Shown here: positions 1 through 9,630 of the stretch, piece by piece | Numbering within the stretch: position 1 is the first letter of the stretch | Layout: each line of letters begins with the position of its first letter | Assembly (NCBI RefSeq): GCF_015686695.1 | Contig: NZ_JADPMR010000001.1 | Coordinates: 2,604,001-2,668,000 of the forward strand | Direction of reading: 5' to 3' | Origin: Vibrio nitrifigilis | Lineage (GTDB): Bacteria; Pseudomonadota; Gammaproteobacteria; Enterobacterales; Vibrionaceae | DNA length: 64,000 nt | The notes under the pieces: model-generated | What the model was told of the DNA's origin: nothing | Databases searched by the model: none | What the model saw: only the letters and a program-made list of their open reading frames with translations | Translations under genes and position numbers: made by a program

Positions 1-440
1 ATTGCTCCAATAACCGCAAATATTGTTACTATATAACCTAAAGGTCCAAGTGTTACTTGTCCTAAGCCTGTCAAATTACCCAAGCCAAGCAACTCTATAT
101 GAGCATGTATCATCATAATTAAAGACAGAATGGCTTGGATTAGAAACCTTACTTTGTAGCTAATATCATATTTATCATCCAATGCTCCTACCAATACCAG
201 TAAGACAATACATGAGATGAATATGTATGAGTTGGGGAGTATCGAGCCGTTACTCAGTAAAAAATACACGAGGGTAGAGCATATAGAAATTCCGCCGACC
301 AGAGGAATATTACCCTTGTGACATTTTCTATCATTTGGCTTATCTACTAGGCCTATTTTTTTTGCAATTTTCCTTAGAACAAATAGTGAACTCAAGGAAA
401 TGAAAAACAACACAACGAGTTCTAATAGATGAAAGGCCAC
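1..440 (-). CDS. wecA: WecA-type undecaprenyl-phosphate sugar-1-phosphate transferase (partial, runs off the window)
   Basis: Reading the minus strand from a GTG at 440 gives an uninterrupted frame to the window edge. It has a first membrane helix, then KIAKKIGLVDKPNDRK and GNIPLVGGIS, and later an LVGALDDKYDIS segment. These are the conserved cytoplasmic motifs of WecA, which starts O-antigen or enterobacterial-common-antigen-type glycans by moving GlcNAc-1-phosphate from UDP-GlcNAc to undecaprenyl phosphate at the inner membrane. The spacing of the KK-x-GLVDKP motif from the N-terminus agrees with E. coli WecA, which supports the GTG start, though no strong ribosome site is evident. The C-terminal part lies beyond base 1. 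The gene is divergent from wza. Confidence 0.8.
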   Translation of the reverse strand, partial: MAFHLLELVVLFFISLSSLFVLRKIAKKIGLVDKPNDRKCHKGNIPLVGGISICSTLVYFLLSNGSILPNSYIFISCIVLLVLVGALDDKYDISYKVRFLIQAILSLIMMIHAHIELLGLGNLTGLGQVTLGPLGYIVTIFAVIGA

Positions 441-1340
441 ACAGCTACCTATGTTAAAGAGTTTGTTAGCAAGAGAAGAAGCGTTTCTAGTTCATCTGCA
501 CAATTGTGAGGATGTCTTCTTTTACACATGGATAATGAGCGAGCATTTTAAACTAGCTGTGATGATTTTTATAGTGAGAATTTCGATGTGATGTAAGGGT
601 TTTTACCATATGTATATCGTTTTGATTCTAAGGAACATGTTCGATGTAGCCTATGGTTGTATCTGGAAACTGAGTTGTGAATCTACATTCAGTTTCGAAG
701 CTGAGGCTTCAGTATGCCATACACATGGTTAACTTGAGACTATCGAACCCAAATGAGCATTGGTTATCATTAAAACTCTAACAGGATCTTATCGATAAAG
801 TGATTCACCCATTGTCAATATATTATATGGACATAATTCTATTAATATTAAAAATCAAGTGATTTATTTTAATAGGTTTTATACATAAGAGCGTACAGTA
901 TAAACATAAAAACCGCTAAAAGTGTTCTTTTAGCGGTTTTTTTTACTTAAGCCCAACTACAGTTAAAAATATTATTCGATTGATTTTTATCATTACCGTT
1001 TATTTATGAAATTGCATTGTTTTTTAAATTAGTGACATTGGCTCAAATATAAGAATAACGATGATTGTACTTAGATTAAAATGGAATCGATCTCAAATCA
1101 TAACTAATATAAAAATATTATTATATCCGATTAATAAATAATGACTTTTTAAAAAGTGATCTTGCCCCAATAAAATTGCTAACTGTTTGAAAGTTAATTT
1201 TTCGTCAGGATTATGATTATTGAGTGAAATTTTCATTTGATACTTGTTTTAATAAGAAAAAAAGAGTTAATTAAAAAAGTTATCAATATTTTTAATGACC
1301 CTCCCTTTCGCAGGGAATCGTAAAGTTCAGGAGAGAGCAC
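441..1340. other. Long intergenic region between divergent wecA and wza
   Basis: About 900 bases without a convincing protein gene. It holds the leaders of both divergent genes and a perfect hairpin terminator (908-944). The part from about 950 to 1310 is very AT-rich, as expected for an upstream region of a capsule operon bound by silencers or activators. I see no ops element here, unlike in front of the second capsule locus. The stretch 560-900 could contain a small RNA ending at the terminator, but I cannot show that. Confidence 0.6.
908..944 (+). terminator. Strong intrinsic terminator without an assigned gene
   Basis: A perfect 13-bp stem (910-922 with 927-939, core ACCGCTAAAAG) closes a 4-base loop and is followed by a run of T to 944. 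It lies about 400 bases upstream of wza and cannot end any recognised plus-strand gene. The run of A before the stem would also let it work leftward. Confidence 0.8.
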
Positions 1341-2489
1341 TTGATAAACAAAGTTGTGCCGTTAGCTTTCCTGTCATTCTCTTTGGTTGGTTGTACCATT
1401 ATTCCCGGTGGTGGACTGTCCACATACGACAAACATGTTGTTGAGGAGACTGACGGAGGCGGGCCGATTTCATCACGCGTAAGCGTCTACCGCTTAACCC
1501 CTAAACTGGTTAATCAACTTAAATACAGCCAAGTAGTCCCTGCTGGGAAGTCGAATGCTGAATTGGCAAACATGATATCTCAGTATCAGTATCGTATTGG
1601 TCCTGGCGATGTCCTCAATGTTACGATTTGGGATCACCCAGAGCTGACTATTCCTGCCGGTTCTTACCGCAGTTCTGCTGAAGCTGGTAACTGGGTTCAT
1701 GCGGACGGAACTATCTTTTATCCGTATATCGGTAAGTTAAAAGTGGTAGGTAAAACGGTGAGTGAAGTTAGAGAGCTCATCACGCAGCGTATCAAAAAAT
1801 ATATTGAAGACCCGCAAGTCGATGTAAACATAGCAGCCTTTCGTTCTCAGCGGTGCTACATCACTGGTGAAGTCAATAGTCCTAGTGAACAATCCATTTC
1901 CAATATCCCTTTAACCTTGATTGATGCAATCAATAAAGCAGGTGGTATTACTGAGAATGCGGACTGGAAACACATCACATTAACACGTAACGGTGTGGAG
2001 CAACGGATTTCGCTTTATGCCTTAATGCAAAAAGGGGATTTAACCCAAAACCGGCTTTTACAGAACGGAGACATTGTCCATATTCCGCGTAACGATTCGC
2101 AGAAAGTCTTCATCATGGGTGAAGTTGGTGAATCCCAAGTTCTTAAGATTGATCGTACTGGCATGAGTTTAACGGAAGCGTTAGCTAAAGCGGGTGGTAT
2201 CGATGAGAAAGAAGCGGATGCAACGGGTATTTTCGTTATTCGTAGTACCGGTATCCCTAAAGACTCCAAAGATAAGAACGCTCCTGTCGCGAACGTCTAT
2301 CAGTTAAATATGCAAGATGCGACTGCATTGGTCATGGGCACTGAGTTTGAATTGAAGCCTTATGATGTTGTGTATGTGACAGCTGCACCAGTCGCGAAAT
2401 GGAATCGTTTGATCGATCAATTAACACCTAGTATCACGAACTTCAACGACCTAACAGAAGGCACATTGCGCGTACGTAATTGGCCATAA
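1341..2489 (+). CDS. wza: Wza, outer-membrane polysaccharide export lipoprotein
   Basis: A 382-residue protein with a signal peptide and lipobox LVGC near residues 15-18. It then has the polysaccharide export (PES) domain with IGPGDVLNVTIWDHPEL, followed by SLBB-type repeats (LIDAINKAGG and LTEALAKAGG). Wza forms the octameric outer-membrane channel that passes Wzy-dependent capsule or exopolysaccharide out of the cell, working with the Wzc kinase. Length and motif order match the family. The start is a TTG preceded by CAGGAGAGA. It is the first gene of the wza-wzb-wzc unit and sits behind a long AT-rich leader. Confidence 0.95.
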   Translation: MINKVVPLAFLSFSLVGCTIIPGGGLSTYDKHVVEETDGGGPISSRVSVYRLTPKLVNQLKYSQVVPAGKSNAELANMISQYQYRIGPGDVLNVTIWDHPELTIPAGSYRSSAEAGNWVHADGTIFYPYIGKLKVVGKTVSEVRELITQRIKKYIEDPQVDVNIAAFRSQRCYITGEVNSPSEQSISNIPLTLIDAINKAGGITENADWKHITLTRNGVEQRISLYALMQKGDLTQNRLLQNGDIVHIPRNDSQKVFIMGEVGESQVLKIDRTGMSLTEALAKAGGIDEKEADATGIFVIRSTGIPKDSKDKNAPVANVYQLNMQDATALVMGTEFELKPYDVVYVTAAPVAKWNRLIDQLTPSITNFNDLTEGTLRVRNWP

Positions 2490-2497
2490 GGATAGCT

Positions 2498-2938
2498 ATG
2501 TTCGAGTCAATATTAGTTGTTTGTGTTGGCAATATATGTCGCTCCCCATTTGGGGAGCGGTATCTGCAACAGTTACTCCCTAACAAACATGTGTCATCTG
2601 CTGGGTTAGGGGTAAAAACAAGTCGACTAGAGAGTAAACCAGCGGATGCAACAGCAGTGAAGGTGGCAGATAGTTATCATGTTGATTTATCAAAGCATGA
2701 AGCCAGACAAGTTACCCCTGAAATATGCAAAGAAGTTGATTTGATTTTAGTGATGGAAAAAAAGCATATTTCCAAATTGTGTGAAATTGCACCAGAAGCA
2801 AGGGGGAAAGCAATGTTATTCAGTCATTGGATTGGCGGAAAGGATATTCCTGACCCTTATAAAAAAAGTGAAGAATTTTTTAATCTTTCATTTTCCATGA
2901 TTGAACAATCATCTCAAGAATGGGCGAAAAAAATATAG
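2498..2938 (+). CDS. wzb: Wzb, low-molecular-weight protein tyrosine phosphatase
   Basis: The active-site loop VCVGNICRSP (C-x5-R-S/T) lies near residues 7-16, and the general-acid DPY motif is in the C-terminal third (DIPDPYKK). Wzb dephosphorylates the tyrosine tail of Wzc, and this cycle is needed for polymer export and length control. The protein is 146 residues from the ATG at 2498, which follows an AAGGA-like site. A frame extension upstream to TTG 2480 would remove that spacing and is unlikely. It lies 8 bases after wza and in the same operon. Confidence 0.95.
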   Translation: MFESILVVCVGNICRSPFGERYLQQLLPNKHVSSAGLGVKTSRLESKPADATAVKVADSYHVDLSKHEARQVTPEICKEVDLILVMEKKHISKLCEIAPEARGKAMLFSHWIGGKDIPDPYKKSEEFFNLSFSMIEQSSQEWAKKI

Positions 2939-2989
2939 TTTTTGCTAATTCAAAATAGTAATTCAAACTTAATGGCATGTGCGAAAGAT

Positions 2990-5131
2990 ATGGTTAGCAA
3001 ACAGGAAAATTTAAATAACTCCTCTAGTGATGAAATCAATTTAAGTAAAATAATTGGTTTATTGCTTGATGAGAAGTGGCTGATTGTTATGGTCACTTCA
3101 GTATTCGTTGTCTTAGGCGTCGCTTATGCAATTTTGGCTACTCCAATTTATAAAGCCGATGCATTAATTCAAGTCGAAGAGAAAACCGATGGTGGCTTTT
3201 CTTCTCTTGTGGGGGATATGGGGGATATGTTTGCCTCTGAATCAACTGCCATGACTGAAATTGAGTTAATCACTTCTCGAATGATCCTCGGTCAAACTGT
3301 GGATAAGTTCCATTTAACCACTGTGGTTAAGCCAGATTACTTTCCTGTGGTAGGAAAGGGCTTAGCTCGTTTGATGGATGAAGAAGAGCATTTAGATGTT
3401 AGCCAGTTCGATATTCCCAAATATGCGAAAGATATGGCGCATCAAGTAGTGATTACTGATCCTGCTAAGCAAACGTACAAACTAGTGCGAGATGATGGGA
3501 AAGTCATTCTAGAAGGTAAAGTTGGTGAACGAGAAGAATCACAAGATGGGTATCAGATTCTTGTCTCTTCTATGGAAGCGACTAAAGGCTTTAAATTTGA
3601 TATCTCCAAACGAACTGAACTAGACGCAATTAACTGGGTTAACCAGAACCTAAATGCTGCCGAAAAGGGCAAGCAAACAGGTGTTATCAAAATTACTTAT
3701 CTCGATTCTGATCCCGATAAAGCGAAAGCTATTCTCAATGATATTGCGCAGAATTATTTCTTACAGAATGTAGAACGTGATTCAGCGGAAGCAGAACAAA
3801 GTATTAAGTTTTTGCAAAAGCAGTTGCCGCAAGTGAAAGGCAAACTGAATAAATCTGAAGATAAATTAAATGATTATCGTCAGAAGAAAGAATCGGTTGA
3901 TCTAAGTCTTGAAGCGCAATCAGCCTTAAAAACAATGGTAGATATCGAGTCTCAACTGAACGAGCTGACGTTTAAAGAAGCCGATATCAGTAAGAAATAT
4001 ACCAAAGATCACCCAGCCTATAAGGCTTTGTTGGATAAACGTCAAACCTTGCTTGAAGAGAAAGCCAAGGTAAATAAAAAGGTTCAAAACTTACCAGAGA
4101 CACAGCGTGAAGTTCTAAGAATGAAACGTGATGTTGAAGTTGACCAACAAATCTATATACAGCTTCTGAACAAGATTCAAGAGTTGAACATCGTTAAAGC
4201 CGGTACCGTAGGTAACGTGCGCATTATCGATAATGCAGAGACTTATCTCAGACCTGTTTCACCGAAGAAATTCATGATTGTCATCATCTTAACTCTGATG
4301 GGCGGCATGCTAAGTGTGGGGATAGTGTTACTTAAAGCCATCTTAAACAAAGGTGTTGAGAGTCCAGATGATATTGAGGCTATCGGTTTATCGGTATATG
4401 CCACTGTGCCTAAATCTAATCTACAAACAAGCTTATTAGATAGACGGTATGCCAAAGATAAGAAACTTAAGCTACTTAGTGAAATCGATCCAACAGACCT
4501 TTCAGTCGAAGCACTACGAGGCTTAAGAACCAGTTTGCACTTTGCCATGATGGAAGCTGAAAACAATATTGTGATGATTTCAGGTTCAACTCCAGGTATC
4601 GGTAAGTCATTTGTGTCTGCGAACTTCTCAGCTATCTGCGCTCATGCTGATAAGAGAGTGGTTTTGGTAGATGCTGATATGCGTAAAGGTACGGTTAACC
4701 GCTTCTTTGGTGTTCGAAATGGTGCTGGCCTATCAGATTACTTATCTGGTAAAGAACCCATGGACAACATCATTAATACGAGTGAAGTGGAAAATCTCGA
4801 TGTGATTCATCATGGTCAAATCCCACCTAACCCATCGGAATTGCTCATGCATGCCCGATTTAAAGAGCTGATGGACCATTTATCGCAACAATACGATCTT
4901 GTGATTGTGGATACGCCTCCAGTTTTAGCTGTTACTGATGCAAGCATTGTCGGACGTCTTGCTGGCACCACACTCATGGTGACTCGATTCGGTGTGAATA
5001 CGGTTAAAGATATCGACTTGGCATGGGGACGATTCAAACAAGCTGGTATTGATGTGAAAGGCGTGGTGTTTAATGGCGCCGAGAAGAAATCGGAGAACTA
5101 TTACTACTACGAATATTCAAGTGATCACTAA
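2990..5131 (+). CDS. wzc: Wzc, polysaccharide co-polymerase and BY-type tyrosine kinase
   Basis: The protein has a Wzz domain between two membrane helices, a long periplasmic coiled-coil segment, and a cytoplasmic BY-kinase. The kinase has Walker A (SGSTPGIGKS), Walker A' (VVLVDADMRKG) and Walker B (LVIVDTPP), and ends in the tyrosine cluster YYYYEYSSDH used for autophosphorylation. It controls chain length and links synthesis to export through Wza. The frame is open back to a TTG at 2942. ATG 2990 gives an N-terminus like that of relatives, and ATG 2972 is also possible. No start has a strong ribosome site. Confidence 0.94.
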   Translation: MVSKQENLNNSSSDEINLSKIIGLLLDEKWLIVMVTSVFVVLGVAYAILATPIYKADALIQVEEKTDGGFSSLVGDMGDMFASESTAMTEIELITSRMILGQTVDKFHLTTVVKPDYFPVVGKGLARLMDEEEHLDVSQFDIPKYAKDMAHQVVITDPAKQTYKLVRDDGKVILEGKVGEREESQDGYQILVSSMEATKGFKFDISKRTELDAINWVNQNLNAAEKGKQTGVIKITYLDSDPDKAKAILNDIAQNYFLQNVERDSAEAEQSIKFLQKQLPQVKGKLNKSEDKLNDYRQKKESVDLSLEAQSALKTMVDIESQLNELTFKEADISKKYTKDHPAYKALLDKRQTLLEEKAKVNKKVQNLPETQREVLRMKRDVEVDQQIYIQLLNKIQELNIVKAGTVGNVRIIDNAETYLRPVSPKKFMIVIILTLMGGMLSVGIVLLKAILNKGVESPDDIEAIGLSVYATVPKSNLQTSLLDRRYAKDKKLKLLSEIDPTDLSVEALRGLRTSLHFAMMEAENNIVMISGSTPGIGKSFVSANFSAICAHADKRVVLVDADMRKGTVNRFFGVRNGAGLSDYLSGKEPMDNIINTSEVENLDVIHHGQIPPNPSELLMHARFKELMDHLSQQYDLVIVDTPPVLAVTDASIVGRLAGTTLMVTRFGVNTVKDIDLAWGRFKQAGIDVKGVVFNGAEKKSENYYYYEYSSDH

Positions 5132-5133
5132 GT

Positions 5134-5208
5134 ATGTTAACGAATAATCATGGGCGACTTGGTGTTCATGTTGGTATTAATGGTTTGGAATGGTATGGCG
5201 ATAAATGA
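5134..5208 (+). CDS. Possible 24-codon ORF bridging wzc and wzx
   Basis: An ATG two bases after the wzc stop opens a 24-residue frame (MLTNNHGRLGVHVGINGLEW then YGDK). Its TGA overlaps the ATG of the flippase gene. The tight packing would allow translational coupling of wzx to wzc. There is no clear ribosome site and no recognised family. It may equally be a decayed gene remnant or chance. Confidence 0.2.
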   Translation: MLTNNHGRLGVHVGINGLEWYGDK

Positions 5209-6464
5209 ATAAATTAACTTGGAACATTATTTGGTTAATTTTTGATAAGCTGATTACGCTTCTTGGGGGCTTTTTAATCACCGTATTAACGGCGCGTTAT
5301 TTAGGCCCTGAAAAGATCGGTATTATCAACTATTTCCTCGCCATCTTAGCGTTTATCGTCCCTATTACCCAATTTGGGGGCGATATCCTAATTTTCTTAA
5401 AAAGTGCGAAGAATGAGCAATCAGGTAAGATGCTGATTAATCACACTAAGAACATGAGACGCTTGCTGTTCACCGTTTCATTTGCAGCCATCTATCTGTT
5501 TACTTATCAAGATTACAATCAGTATGACCGTTTAATTCTCGTGATATTAGGCGTTGCTTCTTTTTATCAATCGTATGATCTCTATAAGTTTTACTTTAAT
5601 GGGGTGATGCGCTCGAAAGAAAACGTCATTTCTGGTCAGGCTGGTGTGCTTGCCAGTTTGTTATTACGGTCGATTTTCGTCTTTTTCAAACTGCCGTATT
5701 ACTTTTTTGCTTTACCTTACGTTGCGTTGTACATCATCCCATTCTGGTACCGCAAATATCGTATAAAAGCGAAAGGAATTGAAACCGCAAAGTATGCGAC
5801 TCAATTTAAGGGATATTTCTTAAAAAACGGCTTTCCTATTCTGATCAGCTCTCTATCTATTTTGGTCTACATCAAAGTGGGGCAGATCATGCTAGGGACG
5901 TTTTTAACTAATAAAGAAGTTGGGCTATACACTTCGGCGCTCACGTTGGCTCAGTGTTGGCAGTTTGTCCCACTGGCGTTGATCATGAGTTTTATCTCTA
6001 AATCAGTGTCGAGTACGACATTCAAAGATAAAGGCTTTCGTCTCTGCTTTTTAGCGTCGACGCTGTGCAGTGTGCCTTTCTTACTCGCCACTTATTTCCT
6101 TGCTCAACCGATCATCGAAGCAACATATGGTAAAGCGTTCTTAGAGGCGCAATCGCTGTTGTTCTTACTAACGCTCACAACGATGTTTTCCCTGTATGGC
6201 ACCATTTCTTCTCGCATCATTATCGATGCAGGTGGTAACAAATACATGATGATGAAATCGCTGGTGGTTTCAATCATGAGTGTCGGGCTTAGCTATTGGT
6301 TTGTAAAAGAGTATGGGCTGATAGGAGCGGGTTATGCCGCGTTAATCTCTGAAGCAGTATCAGGGACGGTAGGTAACTACTTCTTTAAGAAATCCAATAT
6401 TTTTAAACTGCAGTATTCGATGTTGATGTCGAAAAAAGACATTCTCTCTTTCGTGAAGGGTTAA
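5205..6464 (+). CDS. wzx: Wzx-type lipid-linked repeat-unit flippase
   Basis: A 419-residue polytopic membrane protein with about 12 predicted hydrophobic segments. The N-terminal pattern is typical of the MOP/PST superfamily (ITVLTARYLGPEKIGIINY). It would flip undecaprenyl-diphosphate-linked repeat units across the inner membrane for Wzy polymerisation. It follows wzc and precedes the glycosyltransferase and Wzy genes, the expected position. The stop codon overlaps the start of the next gene by one base. Substrate specificity cannot be read from the sequence. Confidence 0.9.
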   Translation: MNKLTWNIIWLIFDKLITLLGGFLITVLTARYLGPEKIGIINYFLAILAFIVPITQFGGDILIFLKSAKNEQSGKMLINHTKNMRRLLFTVSFAAIYLFTYQDYNQYDRLILVILGVASFYQSYDLYKFYFNGVMRSKENVISGQAGVLASLLLRSIFVFFKLPYYFFALPYVALYIIPFWYRKYRIKAKGIETAKYATQFKGYFLKNGFPILISSLSILVYIKVGQIMLGTFLTNKEVGLYTSALTLAQCWQFVPLALIMSFISKSVSSTTFKDKGFRLCFLASTLCSVPFLLATYFLAQPIIEATYGKAFLEAQSLLFLLTLTTMFSLYGTISSRIIIDAGGNKYMMMKSLVVSIMSVGLSYWFVKEYGLIGAGYAALISEAVSGTVGNYFFKKSNIFKLQYSMLMSKKDILSFVKG

Positions 6465-7354
6465 TGATTATGGAAAATACTATGGAAAAATATAAACAAG
6501 GTCTTGTCTCTGTCGTGATTCCAACATGTAACCGGGGAGAACTCTTCTATAAAGCGATAGAAAGCGTTTTAAATCAGACTTACCAAAATGTTGAAGTCAT
6601 TATCATCGATGATAATTCTGACGGCCCATTACATTTAGAGCAGTACGACTCACATCCAATCAACATTATTTACCATAAAAATAGTGAAAACTTAGGTGGA
6701 GCGATTTCTAGGAATAAAGGTGCTTCTTTAGGAAGAGGCGAGTTCGTCTGTTTTCTCGATGACGACGACACTTATCTACCGAATAAGTTGTCACTTCTAG
6801 TCAGTGAATTAAACGCCGATAAAAGCCTTGATGCGATTTTTGGTCGAGTGATACGGGCAAGCAATCCCGAGCGTCCAACGGATATGAGTTTCACCGACGC
6901 AAATGGAATCATATCGGGTCGAAAAAGTATCAGCTATTTACACACGAATACTTCGCTTATTCGACATGAGTCTTTTGATCGAATCAAATTCGACGAAGAA
7001 CTGGGTAAGTTTCAGGACACACAATTACATATCGAATTAGTGAATAAGTGTAAATGTAAATATATTGATGAAAATGTCGCTACTTGGTTTGATAATCATG
7101 GTAATGGACAAATTACTGATATGAAAGATATTGGCCAGTATTACCGTAGCATTGATAATTTTACCAAGCTGAAAAACAACCTAAGAAAACGTAACTCTAT
7201 AAGCTATTTCGAATATAAAAAAATGGCCTTTGATCTTTCGAAAATGAAAGTGAAATGCTGCTTAAAATTTTACAACAACAATGTTGAACTCAACTTATTT
7301 GAGAAAAATGTTCTTTCTGTTCTGAAGCTTAGAAGGAGCTTATTTTGCAAATAA
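6464..7354 (+). CDS. Family 2 glycosyltransferase
   Basis: The GT-A fold begins with LVSVVIPTCNRGELFYKAIE, then the nucleotide-binding acidic pair IIIDDNSD and a DDDDTYLPNKL segment carrying the metal-binding D-x-D. It is 296 residues or slightly less, depending on which of two nearby ATGs is used. It probably adds one sugar to the lipid-linked repeat unit at the cytoplasmic face. It overlaps the upstream flippase by one base and the downstream polymerase by ten, so the three are one transcription and translation unit. Donor and acceptor are unknown. Confidence 0.85.
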   Translation: MIMENTMEKYKQGLVSVVIPTCNRGELFYKAIESVLNQTYQNVEVIIIDDNSDGPLHLEQYDSHPINIIYHKNSENLGGAISRNKGASLGRGEFVCFLDDDDTYLPNKLSLLVSELNADKSLDAIFGRVIRASNPERPTDMSFTDANGIISGRKSISYLHTNTSLIRHESFDRIKFDEELGKFQDTQLHIELVNKCKCKYIDENVATWFDNHGNGQITDMKDIGQYYRSIDNFTKLKNNLRKRNSISYFEYKKMAFDLSKMKVKCCLKFYNNNVELNLFEKNVLSVLKLRRSLFCK

Positions 7355-8466
7355 TTATAAGCTTATCGCTTGTTTTATATTCTTTAGCAACATTCAACCC
7401 GATCATGATGCCTGTGGCATTGTTGCTCTTGGGTTTGTGCAGCGTAAGTAAATTAAACAAGGTAAGTTTGGTTCGTTTGCTTTTCTTCGTTATCGCACTA
7501 GCGTTTCCGATAATATTTAACTCATTTTATTCGATAGAGCATATATATATTAACTCTGTAGCTAAATATATTATGTTTTTGTTTTATATCTTCTTGCTGG
7601 TGCAATGGTCGAAAAGTGAGGATAAAGGAAAAATAGAGACAGCATTTAAACATTTGCTGTTTATCCATTTAGTGTTCTTCTATATCCAAGTTGTTGCTTA
7701 TTTTGCGACAGGTGAATTCATTGAGTTCAGTAAATACGTTCGAGCAAAAGATGCCGTCGTTCTTTATGAATCAAAAGCGTTAATGAATAGTTTTATTTCA
7801 GCTCGATTTACGGGGCTATTCACTGAGCCTTCATACTACAGCATGATTGTGTTGCCTATCTCATCTATCTTCTTGATTTTAAACAAACACAAATTGATCT
7901 CTGTGTTTGGCATCATCAGTGTGGGATTGAGCCTATCGATTGCGGCAATCATTATCATGGCCCTGATGATCGGTATTTATATCTTTCTGAGTAAAGGCAA
8001 CAAATTCCTCAAAATCTTATGTATTTCGGCCGCAATCTTTTTGGCTCCCGTGTTCTATGGGTTTTATGATGCGAGGATTAACGCAGATGCTGACTATGAT
8101 GCGATCGCCAGTCGCTCGTTCGTTTTTACCGAACTACAAATCCGTAATACCTACCTCAACATGGTGGGAGAAGGCGTCTTTATAGATGAATCTAAGCCGT
8201 TGGGAATAGTAGGGTTAACCGGGGCAGAAATTCGTGATAGCTCATTCTACATTTACCTACTTTATTCCGTTGGCTTGTTTGGTTTCCTGACCTTTTTCGC
8301 CTTGATGTTTTACCTATTTGGTTTCAAAAGCATGGTGTATCTGATGCCACTTTTACTGTTCAAATATCACCTGCTGACGACCATGTTTTTCATGACTTTA
8401 TTCCTGTTTTATTTCTACAAGGAAGAAGTTTCTCATTTCTCGGAGGTTAGAGAATGCGAAATATAG
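7345..8466 (+). CDS. wzy: Wzy-like polysaccharide polymerase
   Basis: A 373-residue protein made almost entirely of hydrophobic helices. It has one larger hydrophilic loop in the second half and a short ARFTGLFTEPSYYSM segment of the kind seen in O-antigen polymerase/ligase-like proteins. Its position among wzx and glycosyltransferase genes, and the absence of another candidate, point to Wzy, which joins repeat units in the periplasm. The start is a TTG with AAGGAG seven bases upstream. Wzy proteins diverge strongly, so the call rests on topology and context. Confidence 0.8.
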   Translation: MQIIISLSLVLYSLATFNPIMMPVALLLLGLCSVSKLNKVSLVRLLFFVIALAFPIIFNSFYSIEHIYINSVAKYIMFLFYIFLLVQWSKSEDKGKIETAFKHLLFIHLVFFYIQVVAYFATGEFIEFSKYVRAKDAVVLYESKALMNSFISARFTGLFTEPSYYSMIVLPISSIFLILNKHKLISVFGIISVGLSLSIAAIIIMALMIGIYIFLSKGNKFLKILCISAAIFLAPVFYGFYDARINADADYDAIASRSFVFTELQIRNTYLNMVGEGVFIDESKPLGIVGLTGAEIRDSSFYIYLLYSVGLFGFLTFFALMFYLFGFKSMVYLMPLLLFKYHLLTTMFFMTLFLFYFYKEEVSHFSEVRECEI

Positions 8467-9629
8467 CGCTTGTCTGTGATTGCATTGAACGTTTTTGGTT
8501 CTTTAAGCGGTTTTATTCATCACAGCCAGAATACTCAATGACCCTAATTACTAATGATCTAGTGGTTCGTCTATTGTGCGCTTGGAATAAGATTCCGTGT
8601 ATCCAATTATCGCAAACCTCGCCGATGCCTGAGTATGCGCAATATGCTGATAAGGTGGCAAATTCTTCTGAAATAACCGTAGGGGGATATCAGCAAGACT
8701 TTGCTTGTAAGGTGTACAGTTCTTATCTAAGCCAAGTGCCAGCTAAATTGGCCCATTTTGATACGTTTCTTATTTGGAATGGTCAGCAACTGCTGGATAA
8801 AAGCATCATTGATGTGTTCCCTGAGCAGTGTGTTTATATGGAACTGTCTAACCTACCTAGCAAAATTTTTGTTGATAAGCTCGGTGTGAACGCCATGTCA
8901 TCGCTCTTTTTCCATCCTGAAGTTCTAGATAAAGAAGAGCCGGTATCCGATGAATTTCATCAACAGTGGGTAGTGGAATATGAGCAATATAAAATGGCGC
9001 CTCCTCCGCAGTCTAAAGTGACAAAATTTCAGCTCTACTGCAGAGCGATTAATATGTTGGTGACGTCTTGCTCAAGCATTGCTGGGATCAAAAACTTACG
9101 GCATCGAATGAAGAAAATTACGCCGGAACCGGTCGATTTTTCTCAGTTTCATCTAAAAAATGCAGATTTAGAACAACCATTTATTTTCTGCCCACTGCAG
9201 GTTTCCTCAGATACGCAGTTATTAATTCACTCAGATTTTAATAACAAAGACATTATTCGTGAGGCGATCAAAATTGCAGATGAGAAAGGATTATCTCTTT
9301 ATGTGAAATTTCATCCTGCAGAGCGTAATTTGACCGAGGTAAAAGAGATTGTCGAAATGAGCCAGACTCAAGGGTTCACTTTGGTTGCCAACAACACTAA
9401 CGATTTATTACGCCAATGTAATGAAGTTGTCGTGAACAACTCAACGGTTGGATTGGAGTCCATGATATATGGCAAGCCAACTCATGTGTTTGGTCGAGCA
9501 CTGTATAAATCGTTCGATAATGAGCGACTCAAGAAATACATCCATCGTTACTTGATTAATGATGTTGATTACTTTGCTGACCATCCTGTTGATGTTGTTG
9601 CAATTTTGAACAAAGTTGAGGGGAAATAA
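8454..9629 (+). CDS. KpsS/KpsC-type (capsule_synth family) beta-Kdo transferase candidate
   Basis: The C-terminal half has FIFCPLQVSSDTQLLIHSDF, then LYVKFHPAER and VVNNSTVGLESMIYGKPTHV. These are the hallmarks of the capsule synthesis family that includes KpsS and KpsC, retaining beta-Kdo transferases. Length (391 residues) fits KpsS. Genes for making CMP-Kdo lie only 3.5 kb downstream, so a Kdo donor is the natural inference. It could add Kdo inside the Wzy repeat unit, or start the lipid linker of the neighbouring ABC-exported capsule. It is the only member of this family in the window. It overlaps wzy by 13 bases. Confidence 0.75.
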   Translation: MRNIALVCDCIERFWFFKRFYSSQPEYSMTLITNDLVVRLLCAWNKIPCIQLSQTSPMPEYAQYADKVANSSEITVGGYQQDFACKVYSSYLSQVPAKLAHFDTFLIWNGQQLLDKSIIDVFPEQCVYMELSNLPSKIFVDKLGVNAMSSLFFHPEVLDKEEPVSDEFHQQWVVEYEQYKMAPPPQSKVTKFQLYCRAINMLVTSCSSIAGIKNLRHRMKKITPEPVDFSQFHLKNADLEQPFIFCPLQVSSDTQLLIHSDFNNKDIIREAIKIADEKGLSLYVKFHPAERNLTEVKEIVEMSQTQGFTLVANNTNDLLRQCNEVVVNNSTVGLESMIYGKPTHVFGRALYKSFDNERLKKYIHRYLINDVDYFADHPVDVVAILNKVEGK

Positions 9630-9630
9630 T

